Shown here piece after piece: positions 1 through 7,519 of a stretch of DNA of 47,016 bases. The stretch comes from Pseudomonas cuatrocienegasensis (GTDB lineage: Bacteria > Pseudomonadota > Gammaproteobacteria > Pseudomonadales > Pseudomonadaceae), in contig NZ_FOFP01000021.1 in NCBI RefSeq assembly GCF_900110925.1, positions 1 to 47,016 on the forward strand, read 5' to 3'. The notes beneath the pieces are model-generated. The model saw only the letters and a program-made list of their open reading frames with translations, made no database searches and was not told the origin of the DNA. The position numbers and the translations under genes are program-made. The number at the start of each line of letters is the position of its first letter. Position 1 is the first letter of the stretch.

Positions 1-117
1 GCGGGCAAGATCAAGCAGCAAGTGGTAACCGCCGTCGCACGGGAACTGGCAGGGTTCATCTGGGCCATCGCCTGCGAGGTTGCGGGCAAGGCACACGGCA
101 GTAAGGCAGTGGCATGA
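1..117 (+). CDS. IS110-family transposase, C-terminal fragment (cut by window edge)
   Basis: The window opens inside a reading frame of 38 codons ending in TGA at 115-117. The visible tail contains VARELAGFIWAIA, a pattern I recognise from the C-terminus of IS110/IS116/IS902-type DEDD transposases. These enzymes move circular intermediates using an element-encoded guide RNA. Only the end is visible, so whether the full gene is intact cannot be judged. The sequence after the stop (118-385) looks like the non-coding right part of the same element, which ends in a REP sequence. IS110-like elements that insert into REPs are known in pseudomonads. Confidence 0.75.
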   Translation, partial: AGKIKQQVVTAVARELAGFIWAIACEVAGKAHGSKAVA

Positions 118-385
118 CCACGTCTCAGTGGCTTCGGTTCAGGGGGTGGAGGGCCGGTGAGGAGAACCCCTGGCGCTCCTATGTGGCGTCCTCTTCCGGG
201 AGGACAGACCCACGACCGTAGAGAAGGGCAGCTCCGCGACGAAGTGAAGTCAGGTCGGTAACCAACCCACGCATATCAGAGTGATCCACCGTCGCCAAAT
301 CGCCCTCCACCCCCTGAACCGAAGCCATTGATGGAAAAGAGCAAAGCGAAAGAATAGACCCATAGTTGACAGGTCAATCCATATC
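118..385 (+). mobile_element. Non-coding right end of IS110-family element
   Basis: This stretch holds no credible gene. It carries a perfect 26-bp inverted repeat (129-154 and 302-327) enclosing 147 bp. It stops abruptly at about 385, where a truncated REP begins: the usual tgtaggagtcgcg start of the REP reads atatcaggagtcgcg. In one branch of the IS110 family (IS1111-like) the guide RNA is encoded downstream of the transposase, so this segment may encode it. The boundary is inferred by comparison with the intact REP at 11322-11411. Confidence 0.6.
129..327. repeat. 26-bp perfect inverted repeat in IS110 tail
   Basis: Positions 129-154 (tggcttcggttcaggg...) are the exact reverse complement of 302-327. 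The arms could pair in RNA to close a 147-nt domain, or act as subterminal recombination sites. Their perfection and length are unlike the REPs elsewhere in the window. Confidence 0.85.
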
Positions 386-470
386 AGGAGTCGCGCCCCG
401 CGACGAATAGAAACCATCGCACAATCCCACAAGCACCCAACCGCTTCGCGCCGAGGCGGCGCTCCTACAA
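386..470. repeat. REP pair, left copy disrupted by the IS
   Basis: The left REP (aggagtcgcgccccgcgacgaat, from 386) lacks its first bases, where the IS110 element ends. The right, inverted REP (cgcgccgaggcggcgctcctaca) ends near 469. Intact pairs of the same family are at 4192-4280, 11322-11411 and 17179-17265. Confidence 0.8.
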
Positions 471-507
471 AAAGCGACAGATGATTCGTCTGGCGGCACT
501 AGGTGTC

Positions 508-1320
508 TCACTCGATCTCGAACAAGCCATCACGCAACTGCGCGCCGCTCAGGCGTTGGCGGATGTCGTCGTCGATGCGCGGATCGTCCGGTGGGTAGAG
601 CATCACCTGGCGATAGGCGTTGACCCGGTTGATCTCCGCGCCCAGGTACTGCCAGACCACGCGGGTGCAGGCCGGGGTACGTCGGTCGCCGCTGGAGACC
701 CCGGTTTTCAGGCCGTTGAGGCGGGTGATGCGGCTTTTGAAGCTGGGGATGAGGATGGTCTGGCTCATCTCGTTGCCGGTCAGCGACTCATAGTCGATAA
801 GAAACAGCCGGTCCTGCAGGTAGAACGCCGCGCCCAGGTAGCGGCAGCGCACCCAGTCCTCGGCGGTGCCGCCACGGGCACGCTCCTGCCGCTCCTGGCG
901 TTCGAATACATAGCTGCCGCGGTCCTCGCGCAGGTGCACCAGCGACAGCAACACCTGCCCCGGCACCGACATGCAGTTGGAGTACTCGAAGTAGTAGCCG
1001 CAGTAGCGCGACAGCGAGCTGGCGTGCTCACGCAACGGGGCGAACAGCTCGAGTAACGGATCACCCGCCGCGACTGTCTGCTGGTCGTTGCCGCGGGCGC
1101 CGACCAGGCGCGCAAAGGCATCGGCCGGCAATGCCAGCTCGTGGGCCTCGACGCCGAAAAAATCGCAGATGCGCTTGAGGTTGTGTACCGTCGGCCGGCT
1201 CTGCCCGGCCAGGTAGCGGTTGAATTGCGCGCGGTTGAGGCCGAGCTTGCGGCAGACCTCGGCAATCGAGCGGTAGTGGCTGCACAGCAGTTTCAGGTTG
1301 GTGCCGAGGGAATCGGACAT
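508..1320 (-). CDS. XRE-type helix-turn-helix transcriptional regulator
   Basis: A 270-residue protein with an N-terminal HTH of XRE type (about residues 5-60: SIAEVCRKLGLNRAQFNRYL). The remaining 200 residues are a domain I do not recognise, presumably for sensing or oligomerisation. ATG at 1320 is supported by GGAG seven bases upstream. The gene is divergent from the alanine/glycine symporter gene, with 160 bp between them, so it may control that gene; this is inference from position only. It has no signal peptide or membrane segment and should be cytoplasmic. Confidence 0.75.
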   Translation of the reverse strand: MSDSLGTNLKLLCSHYRSIAEVCRKLGLNRAQFNRYLAGQSRPTVHNLKRICDFFGVEAHELALPADAFARLVGARGNDQQTVAAGDPLLELFAPLREHASSLSRYCGYYFEYSNCMSVPGQVLLSLVHLREDRGSYVFERQERQERARGGTAEDWVRCRYLGAAFYLQDRLFLIDYESLTGNEMSQTILIPSFKSRITRLNGLKTGVSSGDRRTPACTRVVWQYLGAEINRVNAYRQVMLYPPDDPRIDDDIRQRLSGAQLRDGLFEIE

Positions 1321-1480
1321 AGGACCGCTCCAGGTGATGCGCGTGACGCGATTCTAGCAGCAACTCGCACCAAAACGATGCGACCTGCGAAATTGCCCCG
1401 CGAGGCCTGATCGCGAACCATTCGCCAACCGCACGACGGTCCGCTTTCCAACCAAAACAACAAGAGAGAGACGCCCTCCT

Positions 1481-2923
1481 ATGCTCGACCTCCTTAACGA
1501 CCTTATCTGGAGCAAGTTGCTGATCGTCATGCTGATCGGCCTTGGTCTGTACTTCACCATCGCCTCGCGCTTCGTGCAGTTCCGCTACTTCGGCAGCATG
1601 TTCCGCATCTTCGGCGAAGCCTTCCAGCGCCAGCCCGGCCAGCTCAGCTCGTTCCAGGCCTTGATGCTCTCGGTCGCCGGCCGCGTCGGCGCCGGCAACA
1701 TCGCCGGGGTTTCGGTCGCGATCATGCTCGGTGGCCCAGGCGCGATCTTCTGGATGTGGGTCGTGGCCCTGGTCGGTATGGCCACCAGCTACTTCGAGTG
1801 CTCCCTGGCCCAGCTGTACAAGCGCCGTGAGCCCGATGGCAGCTACCGTGGCGGCCCGGCGTTCTACATCCAGCACGGCCTCGGCCAGCGCTGGCTGGGT
1901 ATCGTCGTGTCGATCCTGCTGCTGGTGACCTTCGGCTTCGGCTTCAATGCCGTGCAGTCCTACACCGTGGCCAGCTCGCTGCACGACACCTTCGGCCTGC
2001 CGACCTACGCCAGCGGCCTGATCCTGGCCGTGGTCATCGGCCTGATCATCTTCGGCGGCATCAAGCGCATCGCCAAGTTCGCCGATGTACTGGTGCCGAT
2101 CATGGCGTTCTCCTACATCGCCATGGCGCTGGTGGTAATCGGCCTGAACCTGGGCGAAGTGCCGGCCGTGTTTGCGCTGATCTTCAAGAGCGCCTTCGGT
2201 CTGGAGCCAGCCTTTGCCGGCGGCATCGGCGCGGCCATCATCATGGGCGTGAAGCGCGGCCTGTTCTCCAACGAAGCCGGCCTGGGTAGTGCGCCGAACG
2301 TCGCCGCTGTTGCCGAGGTCAAGCACCCGGCCGCCCAGGGCATCGTGCAGTCGCTCAGCGTGTTTATCGACACCCTGATCCTGTGCAGCTGCACCGCGCT
2401 GATCATCCTGCTCTCGGGCGTGTACCAGCCCGGCACCGAATTGGCTGGCGTGGTGCTGACCCAGACCGCCGTGGCGGCCGTCGTCGGCGAGTGGGGCCGG
2501 GTATTTATCAGCGTGGCGCTGCTGCTGTTCGTCTTCACCACGCTGATCTACAACTACTACCTGGGTGAAAACGCCCTCGGCTTCTTCAGCGAAAAACGCG
2601 GCCCGGTGATGGTCTACCGCGTGCTGGTGGTCGGCCTGGTGCTCTGGGGCTCGATGCAGGACCTGGGCACGGTGTTCGCCTTCGCCGACGTCACCATGGG
2701 CCTGCTGGCGATCTGCAACCTGGTCGCCCTGGCGCTGCTGTTCAAGGTCGGCCTGCGCCTGATGCGCGACTACGATGCGCAGATCAAGGCCGGTGTCGAG
2801 TCGCCGGTATTCGATGCCCGTCAGTTCGCGGATCTCGATCTGGATGCCAAGGCCTGGGCCTCGACCGACCGCCCTGCAGCGGCCGCCCAAGACATGCCGC
2901 ACACCGTCACCAGCCAGCGCTGA
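1481..2923 (+). CDS. Alanine/glycine:cation symporter family protein (AgcS)
   Basis: A 480-residue inner-membrane protein with about ten hydrophobic segments and family signatures: GRVGAGNIAGVSVAIMLGGPGAIFWMW near residues 67-93, and NEAGLGSAPNVAA near 262-274. AgcS proteins import alanine or glycine with sodium or protons; length is normal for the family. ATG at 1481 follows a purine-rich gagagag stretch. A divergent XRE regulator lies upstream and an asparaginase gene follows 169 bp downstream in the same orientation, so amino-acid scavenging is a likely theme. The exact substrate cannot be read from sequence. Confidence 0.9.
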   Translation: MLDLLNDLIWSKLLIVMLIGLGLYFTIASRFVQFRYFGSMFRIFGEAFQRQPGQLSSFQALMLSVAGRVGAGNIAGVSVAIMLGGPGAIFWMWVVALVGMATSYFECSLAQLYKRREPDGSYRGGPAFYIQHGLGQRWLGIVVSILLLVTFGFGFNAVQSYTVASSLHDTFGLPTYASGLILAVVIGLIIFGGIKRIAKFADVLVPIMAFSYIAMALVVIGLNLGEVPAVFALIFKSAFGLEPAFAGGIGAAIIMGVKRGLFSNEAGLGSAPNVAAVAEVKHPAAQGIVQSLSVFIDTLILCSCTALIILLSGVYQPGTELAGVVLTQTAVAAVVGEWGRVFISVALLLFVFTTLIYNYYLGENALGFFSEKRGPVMVYRVLVVGLVLWGSMQDLGTVFAFADVTMGLLAICNLVALALLFKVGLRLMRDYDAQIKAGVESPVFDARQFADLDLDAKAWASTDRPAAAAQDMPHTVTSQR

Positions 2924-2930
2924 GTGATGC

Positions 2931-2953
2931 CGCGCCGGGGCACACCCGGCGCG
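2931..2953 (+). terminator. Hairpin after the AgcS gene
   Basis: A nine-base-pair perfect stem (CGCGCCGGG / CCCGGCGCG) with loop GCACA begins eight bases after the stop codon. No T-run follows, so it is either a weak terminator or an mRNA 3'-end stabiliser. Confidence 0.45.
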
Positions 2954-3092
2954 TAACCCCCTTCTGCCCTCACCCAGCCGCTGACGCCTAGGCGCCGGCG
3001 TGCCTGGGTGCGCCTGGGCAACAGATCGGCACGGGATGACAGCCAGGCGCCGAGCCGGCACCATGCCCCTACTTGTTTCTGGAGACCTGCCC

Positions 3093-4085
3093 ATGTCGGC
3101 AATCACAAAACTGCTGGTGCTCTACACCGGCGGCACCATCGGCATGCAAGCCACGGCCGAGGGCCTGGCCCCGGCGTCCGGCTTCGAGGCCCGGCTGCGC
3201 GCGCAGCAGAATCTGGAGAACCCGCCGCGCCTGCCGCAGTGGACCTTCCGTGAGCTGCTGCCGCCGCTCGACAGCGCCAACATGAACCAGAGCCACTGGC
3301 TGGCCATGGCCGCCAGCATCCGCGCGGCAGTCGAAGAGGACGGCTGCGATGCCGTGCTGGTGCTGCACGGCACCGACACCCTGGCCTACAGCGCTGCGGC
3401 CTTGAGCTTTCTGCTGCTCGGCCTGCCGGTGCCGGTGGTGCTCAGCGGTTCGATGCAGCCGGCCGGCGTGCCAGGCAGCGATGCCTGGAGCAACCTGTTC
3501 GGCGCCATGCAGGCGCTGCATGACGGTGTGAGCAATGGCGTGCACCTGTTCTTCAACGGCGCGTTGATGCACGGCGCGCGCGTCAGCAAGCTGCGCAGCG
3601 ACGCCGCCGATGCCTTCGCCGTACTGCCCCGCCCGCGCGAAGGTGAACGGGCCACGGCGATTCCCGCCGCGCTGGACTATCGCCAGCCGCGCCAGCCAGT
3701 GAACCTGGCCGTGCTACCGTTCTACCCCGGCATCCAGTCCACCCACGTCAGCGCGCTGCTGGCCAGTGGCGTGCAGGGCCTGCTATTGGAATGCTATGGC
3801 AGCGGCACCGGGCCGGCCGACGATGAGGCGCTGATGGCTGCGCTCGAAGGCGCCCATGCCCAGGGCGTGGTGCTCGCGGCGATCAGCCAGTGCCCCCACG
3901 GCGCGGTATCCTTTGGCGTCTACGCGGCCGGTAGCCGGCTCAGCCAGGCAGGCCTGATCTCGGCGGGCGGCATGACCCGCGAAGCCGCCCTGGGCAAGCT
4001 GTTCGCCCTGCTCGGTGCCGGCCTAGACCAGGCTGCCGTGGAACACTGGCTGGCCCTAGATCTGTGTGGCGAGCGCGTCGACTGA
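3093..4085 (+). CDS. ansA: Asparaginase (type I-like, cytoplasmic)
   Basis: A 330-residue protein hydrolysing L-asparagine to aspartate and ammonia. Both family signatures are present: YTGGTIGM at 11-18, with nucleophile-candidate Thr12, and LHGTDTLAYSAAALSFLL from 91, with the Thr94/Asp95 pair. There is no signal peptide, which favours the cytoplasmic type I enzyme. ATG at 3093 has GGAGA at 3081-3085, seven bases upstream. An upstream in-frame start at 3000 would add a non-conserved leader and is not preferred. Some glutaminase side activity is possible. Confidence 0.9.
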   Translation: MSAITKLLVLYTGGTIGMQATAEGLAPASGFEARLRAQQNLENPPRLPQWTFRELLPPLDSANMNQSHWLAMAASIRAAVEEDGCDAVLVLHGTDTLAYSAAALSFLLLGLPVPVVLSGSMQPAGVPGSDAWSNLFGAMQALHDGVSNGVHLFFNGALMHGARVSKLRSDAADAFAVLPRPREGERATAIPAALDYRQPRQPVNLAVLPFYPGIQSTHVSALLASGVQGLLLECYGSGTGPADDEALMAALEGAHAQGVVLAAISQCPHGAVSFGVYAAGSRLSQAGLISAGGMTREAALGKLFALLGAGLDQAAVEHWLALDLCGERVD

Positions 4086-4112
4086 CAGCCCTTGCAGCGC
4101 CGCGCTGTGCGC

Positions 4113-4134
4113 TACAGGCTGAAGCCTGTAATTT
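4113..4134 (+). terminator. Weak hairpin terminator after asparaginase gene
   Basis: TACAGGC-TGAA-GCCTGTA forms a perfect seven-base-pair stem followed by ATTTAA. The position, 27 bases after the stop codon, suits a terminator, but the T-run is poor. Confidence 0.4.
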
Positions 4135-4191
4135 AAGGCGATGTCCCACGTTGGCTGTTGCCCCCATGCGCAGGCCATAACGCAACTTCAC

Positions 4192-4280
4192 GTAGGAGCC
4201 CCACCTCGGGGCGAAGCGATTGTAGCCCTTGCGCAAAATCGGCTGCGCCCATGGCATTCGCCGCGGGGCGCGGCTCCTAC
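4192..4280. repeat. Inverted REP pair
   Basis: gtaggagccccacctcggggcgaagcg opens the pair and cgccgcggggcgcggctcctac closes it. It is the same family as 386-470, 11322-11411 and 17179-17265. It fills most of the 257-bp gap between the asparaginase and acetyltransferase genes; I see no other element there. Confidence 0.8.
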
Positions 4281-4342
4281 GAGAAGCATCGACGCCGTGC
4301 AACACAGCACTGGGACAGTGCCTACTTTAAGGAGTGACTGCC

Positions 4343-4798
4343 ATGCCCGTACGCATCCCCGTCGAGATCCGTCCACTTACCGCCGCTGACGAGGCCGCCT
4401 GGCTGCCGCTGTGGCAGGGCTATCAGCGCTTCTATATGACCGAGATCCCGGCCGAGGTCAGCGCCATGACCTGGCAACGCCTGCTGGATGCCGACGAGCC
4501 AATGCACGGCGCCCTGGCCTGGCACGAGGGCAAGGCGATTGGTCTGGTGCACTACCTCTATCACCGCTCGACCTGGACGGTCGGCGACTACTGCTACCTG
4601 CAGGACCTGTTTATCGACAAGGCGGTACGCAGCGGCGGTGTGGGTCGTCGGTTGATCGAGCATGTCTATGCCGAGGCGCGCGCCGCCGACTGCGCGCGGG
4701 TGTATTGGCTGACCCACGAGAGTAACAGCCGGGCCATGCTGCTCTATGAGCGCATCGCCGAACGCTCGGGCTTCGTGCAGTACCGCAAGCTGTTCTAG
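4343..4798 (+). CDS. GNAT-family N-acetyltransferase
   Basis: A 151-residue single-domain GNAT protein transferring an acetyl group from acetyl-CoA to an unknown amine. The acetyl-CoA loop (motif A) is visible as RSGGVGRRLIEHV at about residues 97-109, after the beta-strand DYCYLQDLFID. The C-terminal motif B region (SNSRAMLLYERIAERSGF) is also typical. ATG at 4343 has AAGGAG at 4329-4334, spaced eight bases. A GTG at 4334 lies inside the ribosome-binding site and is rejected. The gene is monocistronic between two REP regions, so context gives no clue to the substrate. Confidence 0.85.
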   Translation: MPVRIPVEIRPLTAADEAAWLPLWQGYQRFYMTEIPAEVSAMTWQRLLDADEPMHGALAWHEGKAIGLVHYLYHRSTWTVGDYCYLQDLFIDKAVRSGGVGRRLIEHVYAEARAADCARVYWLTHESNSRAMLLYERIAERSGFVQYRKLF

Positions 4799-4838
4799 GG
4801 GCGCGTCACGAATCGGATGTCGGTCGATGTCATGTCGC

Positions 4839-4937
4839 GTGGGAGGGGCCGGGCGGCGTTCCGCTGGGCGGCATCCCGCTTTAGCCGCGATGCTTTCAGC
4901 GCTTTCAAGGATTATCGCGAATAAATTCGCTCCTACA
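4839..4937. repeat. Composite REP region
   Basis: Contains gtgggaggggccgggcggcg, ctttagccgcgatgctttcag and atcgcgaataaattcgctcctaca. The same order of modules recurs at 24264-24346 and, in part, at 29667-29750. A further REP half (ggcgcccccttcgcgcctaca) follows to about 4981. Nothing else is seen between 4799 and 5086. Confidence 0.75.
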
Positions 4938-5086
4938 AATTATGTGTGTCGCGATACTAGGCGCCCCCTTCGCGCCTACAGAGGTTGTCGCAAGCCGCGT
5001 TGCCGCGAACGCAACAGCAACAGCCCCCAGCGCTTGGCATGCAACCCGCATCCCTGGCGGTATCTTCCTCCGCGAAAACTGCCGCC

Positions 5087-5533
5087 ATGAACAAGCTCGA
5101 CCACGCCCTGCTGAGCATCCTGATCAAGGACTCACGCACCTCCTTCGCCGACATCGCCCGCCAACTCGACATCTCTCGCGCCCACGCGCGCACCCGCGTG
5201 CAGGCGCTGGTCGACAGTGGCGTGATCGAGAAATTTACCGCAGTGGTCAACCCGGAAAAGCTCGGCAAGGGCATCTCCACCTTCGTCGACCTGACCGTCG
5301 CGCCCCATGCCATCGAAGCCGTGGCCGAGCGCCTGGCCTCGACCATGGAGGTGGTCAGCCTGTACATCATGAGCGACCTGAAAAGCCTGCACATCCACAC
5401 CTTGACCGACAGCTACGAGACCTTCGACGCCTTCGTACGTGAGCACATTTTCAACCACCCGGAGATCCTTACGGTCGACTGCAAGGCACTGATGACCCGG
5501 GTTAAACACAGACGCGGCGGCGCGCGTCTATAA
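5087..5533 (+). CDS. Lrp/AsnC-family transcriptional regulator
   Basis: A 148-residue protein with the two usual domains. The N-terminal winged HTH (about 1-55, LDHALLSILIKDSRTSF then ADIARQLDISRAHARTRV) is followed by the RAM/AsnC ligand-binding domain (about 60-140). Such regulators respond to amino acids and form octamers or dimers. ATG at 5087 begins MNKLDHALL, the normal family start; in-frame upstream codons would add a non-homologous leader and lack a clear ribosome-binding site. It is immediately upstream, in the same direction, of the sigma-54-driven TRAP/GGT operon and may sense that operon's substrate or product. This is inference. Confidence 0.85.
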   Translation: MNKLDHALLSILIKDSRTSFADIARQLDISRAHARTRVQALVDSGVIEKFTAVVNPEKLGKGISTFVDLTVAPHAIEAVAERLASTMEVVSLYIMSDLKSLHIHTLTDSYETFDAFVREHIFNHPEILTVDCKALMTRVKHRRGGARL

Positions 5534-5806
5534 CCGAGCACGGGACGAGGGTGCCTTAAAACAGCGCCCTGCGCGTCCTCATGGTGCACAGCTGACATTC
5601 GTCAGCTCAGAGCAAGCTCAGCGGACCGATCGTATGCAAATGGTTTGGCACTGCTGACAAATGTATTCATTACCCCGCGCTGATTGACGATTCGTCGCCA
5701 GAAAAACCCTGGAGGCGCTTAATTTTTGTGCAACCGGGTCACTGACTAAAAATCGACAATTAAAAATAAACCCATATAAATCATTAGCTTAAATATAAAT
5801 TTTGCC
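5534..5806 (+). other. AT-rich intergenic region upstream of the TRAP operon
   Basis: This gap is clearly richer in A+T than its surroundings, especially 5740-5800. A perfect hairpin AGCTGAC-ATTC-GTCAGCT lies at 5590-5607. The region would have room for an enhancer-binding protein acting on the sigma-54 promoter at 5807-5822, but I could not identify a named activator site. No gene is visible. Confidence 0.6.
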
Positions 5807-5822
5807 TGGCACGCGTGTTGCT
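5807..5822 (+). promoter_or_regulatory. Sigma-54 (RpoN) promoter of the TRAP-TauE-GGT operon
   Basis: TGGCACGCGTGTTGCT matches the -24/-12 consensus TGGCACG-N4-TTGCW exactly, with GG at 5808-5809 and GC at 5820-5821, ten bases apart. Predicted transcription start is about 5833, leaving a leader of about 66 nt before dctP. Expression should therefore need RpoN and an enhancer-binding protein, typical for C4-dicarboxylate or amino-acid catabolic functions. Confidence 0.85.
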
Positions 5823-5898
5823 CTAAGGCTTCCAGACCACTTTACATCCGATAGGCCATCCCGCTGATCGGAGCCACTGTGTAACTGGAGACCGCCCC

Positions 5899-6993
5899 AT
5901 GAGCCTTAACCGTCGTAAATTCCTCGGTGCTGGAGCCATTGCCGCAGGTGCAGGCCTGACCCTGGGTGCCTCGGGCATCGCGTCGGCCAGCGAGAAAACC
6001 TTCAACTGGAAGATGACCAACGCCTACGCGCCCGGCTCGCCATTCTATGTGCAGGGGCCAGGCAGCCCGACCGACTTCTGCAAACGTGTCGAGGCCATGT
6101 CCAATGGCCGCCTGAAGATCCAGCACTTCGCCGCCGGCGAGCTGATCCCGGCGCTGGAAGGCTTCGATGCGGTGTCCAGCGGCATGGTCGAAATGAACGC
6201 GGCCAACGCCTTCTTCTGGGCCGGCAAGATCCCCGCTGCGCAGTTCTTCACCGCCGTACCGTTCGGCATGAACACCCAGGGCATGAACGCCTGGCTGTAC
6301 AACGGCGGCGCCCTGCAACTCTGGGAAGAACTCTACGAGCCCCACGGCCTGGTGCCGATGCCCATGGGCAACACCGGCACGCAGATGACCGGCTGGTTCC
6401 GCCAACCACTGGAAAACGTCGACAGCCTCAAAGGCCTGAAAATGCGTGTGCCTGGCCTGGCCGGCAAGGTCTACAGCGAGCTGGGCGTGGCGGTGCGTTT
6501 GCTGCCCGGTGGCGAGATTTTCCCGGCGCTGGAGCGTGGGGTGATCGATGCGGCCGAGTTCGTCGGCCCGTTCCAGGACCGCCGCATGGGCCTGCACAAG
6601 GCGGCGAAGAATTACTACACCACCGGCTGGCACGAGCCGACCAACGTCACCGAACTGATCATCAACAAGAAGGCCTGGGAAACCCTGCCGGCCGACCTGC
6701 AAGCCATCGTGCGCATCTGCGCCCAGGCCTGCAATGCCGAGAGCCTGGCCTGGTCCGACGCAGTCAATGCCGATGCTCTGGAAGACCTGGTGACCAATGA
6801 AGGCGTGATCGCCAAGCCGCTGCCGGGCGATATCGTCACCCGCCTGCGCGAAGTGACCAACGACACCCTGGCCAGCATGGCCGCCGCCGACCCGGCGACA
6901 CGCAAGGTGCACGACCACTTTATGGCGTTCCGCAAGAAGTACAGCACCTGGTCGGCCACCGGCGAGAAAGGCTTTATGGACCTGGGGGTTTGA
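5899..6993 (+). CDS. dctP: TRAP transporter substrate-binding protein (DctP family, Tat-exported)
   Basis: A 364-residue periplasmic solute receptor. It starts with a twin-arginine signal (NRRKFLGAGAIAAGAG at 4-19, cleavage expected after ASAS near residue 32), so it is probably exported folded. The mature part has the DctP fold, including the conserved stretch GLKMRVPGLAGKVYSELG, whose arginine normally contacts a substrate carboxylate. Tat-exported DctP proteins include receptors for keto-acids and lactate. ATG at 5899 has CTGGAGA seven bases upstream. It is first of five closely spaced genes (dctP-dctQ-dctM-tauE-ggt) downstream of a sigma-54 promoter. The ligand is unknown but likely an organic acid. 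Confidence 0.9.
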   Translation: MSLNRRKFLGAGAIAAGAGLTLGASGIASASEKTFNWKMTNAYAPGSPFYVQGPGSPTDFCKRVEAMSNGRLKIQHFAAGELIPALEGFDAVSSGMVEMNAANAFFWAGKIPAAQFFTAVPFGMNTQGMNAWLYNGGALQLWEELYEPHGLVPMPMGNTGTQMTGWFRQPLENVDSLKGLKMRVPGLAGKVYSELGVAVRLLPGGEIFPALERGVIDAAEFVGPFQDRRMGLHKAAKNYYTTGWHEPTNVTELIINKKAWETLPADLQAIVRICAQACNAESLAWSDAVNADALEDLVTNEGVIAKPLPGDIVTRLREVTNDTLASMAAADPATRKVHDHFMAFRKKYSTWSATGEKGFMDLGV

Positions 6994-6997
6994 GGCG

Positions 6998-7519
6998 ATG
7001 TCTGCTGTGATCAACCGCCTTGAGCAGTTGGTCGAGACCCTGGGCGGCCTGGCACGCGGATGCGTGCTGGTGCTGGTCCTGTTGGTGTCGGCCAATGTGC
7101 TGATCCGCTATGGCTTTTCCGTGAGCCCGGTGGCCTTGCAGGAGCTGGAGTGGTTCCTGATTTCGCCCATCGCCATGCTCGGTATTTCCTACGTGCTGAA
7201 ACACCGCGCCGATGTGCGGGTGGACTTTATCTACGAGAAATTCCAGCCGCGCACCCAAGCGGCGGTGGACCTGTTCAGCGCCCTGGCGACCTGCCTGATC
7301 GGCGCGTTCCTGGCCTGGGTCTGCTGGCATTACATGATGCAGTCCTACGCCATCGGCGAAGGCTCACCGGACCCCGGCGGCCTGCCCCATCGCTTTCTGG
7401 TCAAGGCCTTCTTGCCGCTGGGCTTTGCCCTGTTCGCCTTGCAAGGCATCGCCGACACCCTGCGCGCTATCAAGGGCTTGCGCACGCCCAACCCCACACC
7501 TGAGGAGGTCTTGCCATGA
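6998..7519 (+). CDS. dctQ: TRAP transporter small permease (DctQ)
   Basis: A 173-residue protein with four predicted membrane segments (about 16-38, 48-65, 88-110 and 130-152) and the DctQ pattern ELEWFLISPIAMLGISYVLKHRADVRVDFIYE, the usual region for pairing with the large subunit. It has no enzymatic motif. It starts four bases after dctP with GAGG before the ATG, and its stop overlaps the dctM start (ATGA). These are signs of translational coupling. It works with DctM to import the DctP-bound substrate using the sodium gradient. Confidence 0.9.
   Translation: MSAVINRLEQLVETLGGLARGCVLVLVLLVSANVLIRYGFSVSPVALQELEWFLISPIAMLGISYVLKHRADVRVDFIYEKFQPRTQAAVDLFSALATCLIGAFLAWVCWHYMMQSYAIGEGSPDPGGLPHRFLVKAFLPLGFALFALQGIADTLRAIKGLRTPNPTPEEVLP

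Noticed and set aside
250..432. 60-codon frame on the minus strand in the IS tail and REP
   Set aside because: It crosses the inferred element boundary and the REP, and its sequence has no family features.
1061..3106. A 681-codon open frame on the minus strand
   Set aside because: It lies opposite the AgcS symporter and the regulator gene. Its translation is rich in His, Gln, Asp and Arg with no recognisable domain, the usual result of reading GC-rich genes antisense.
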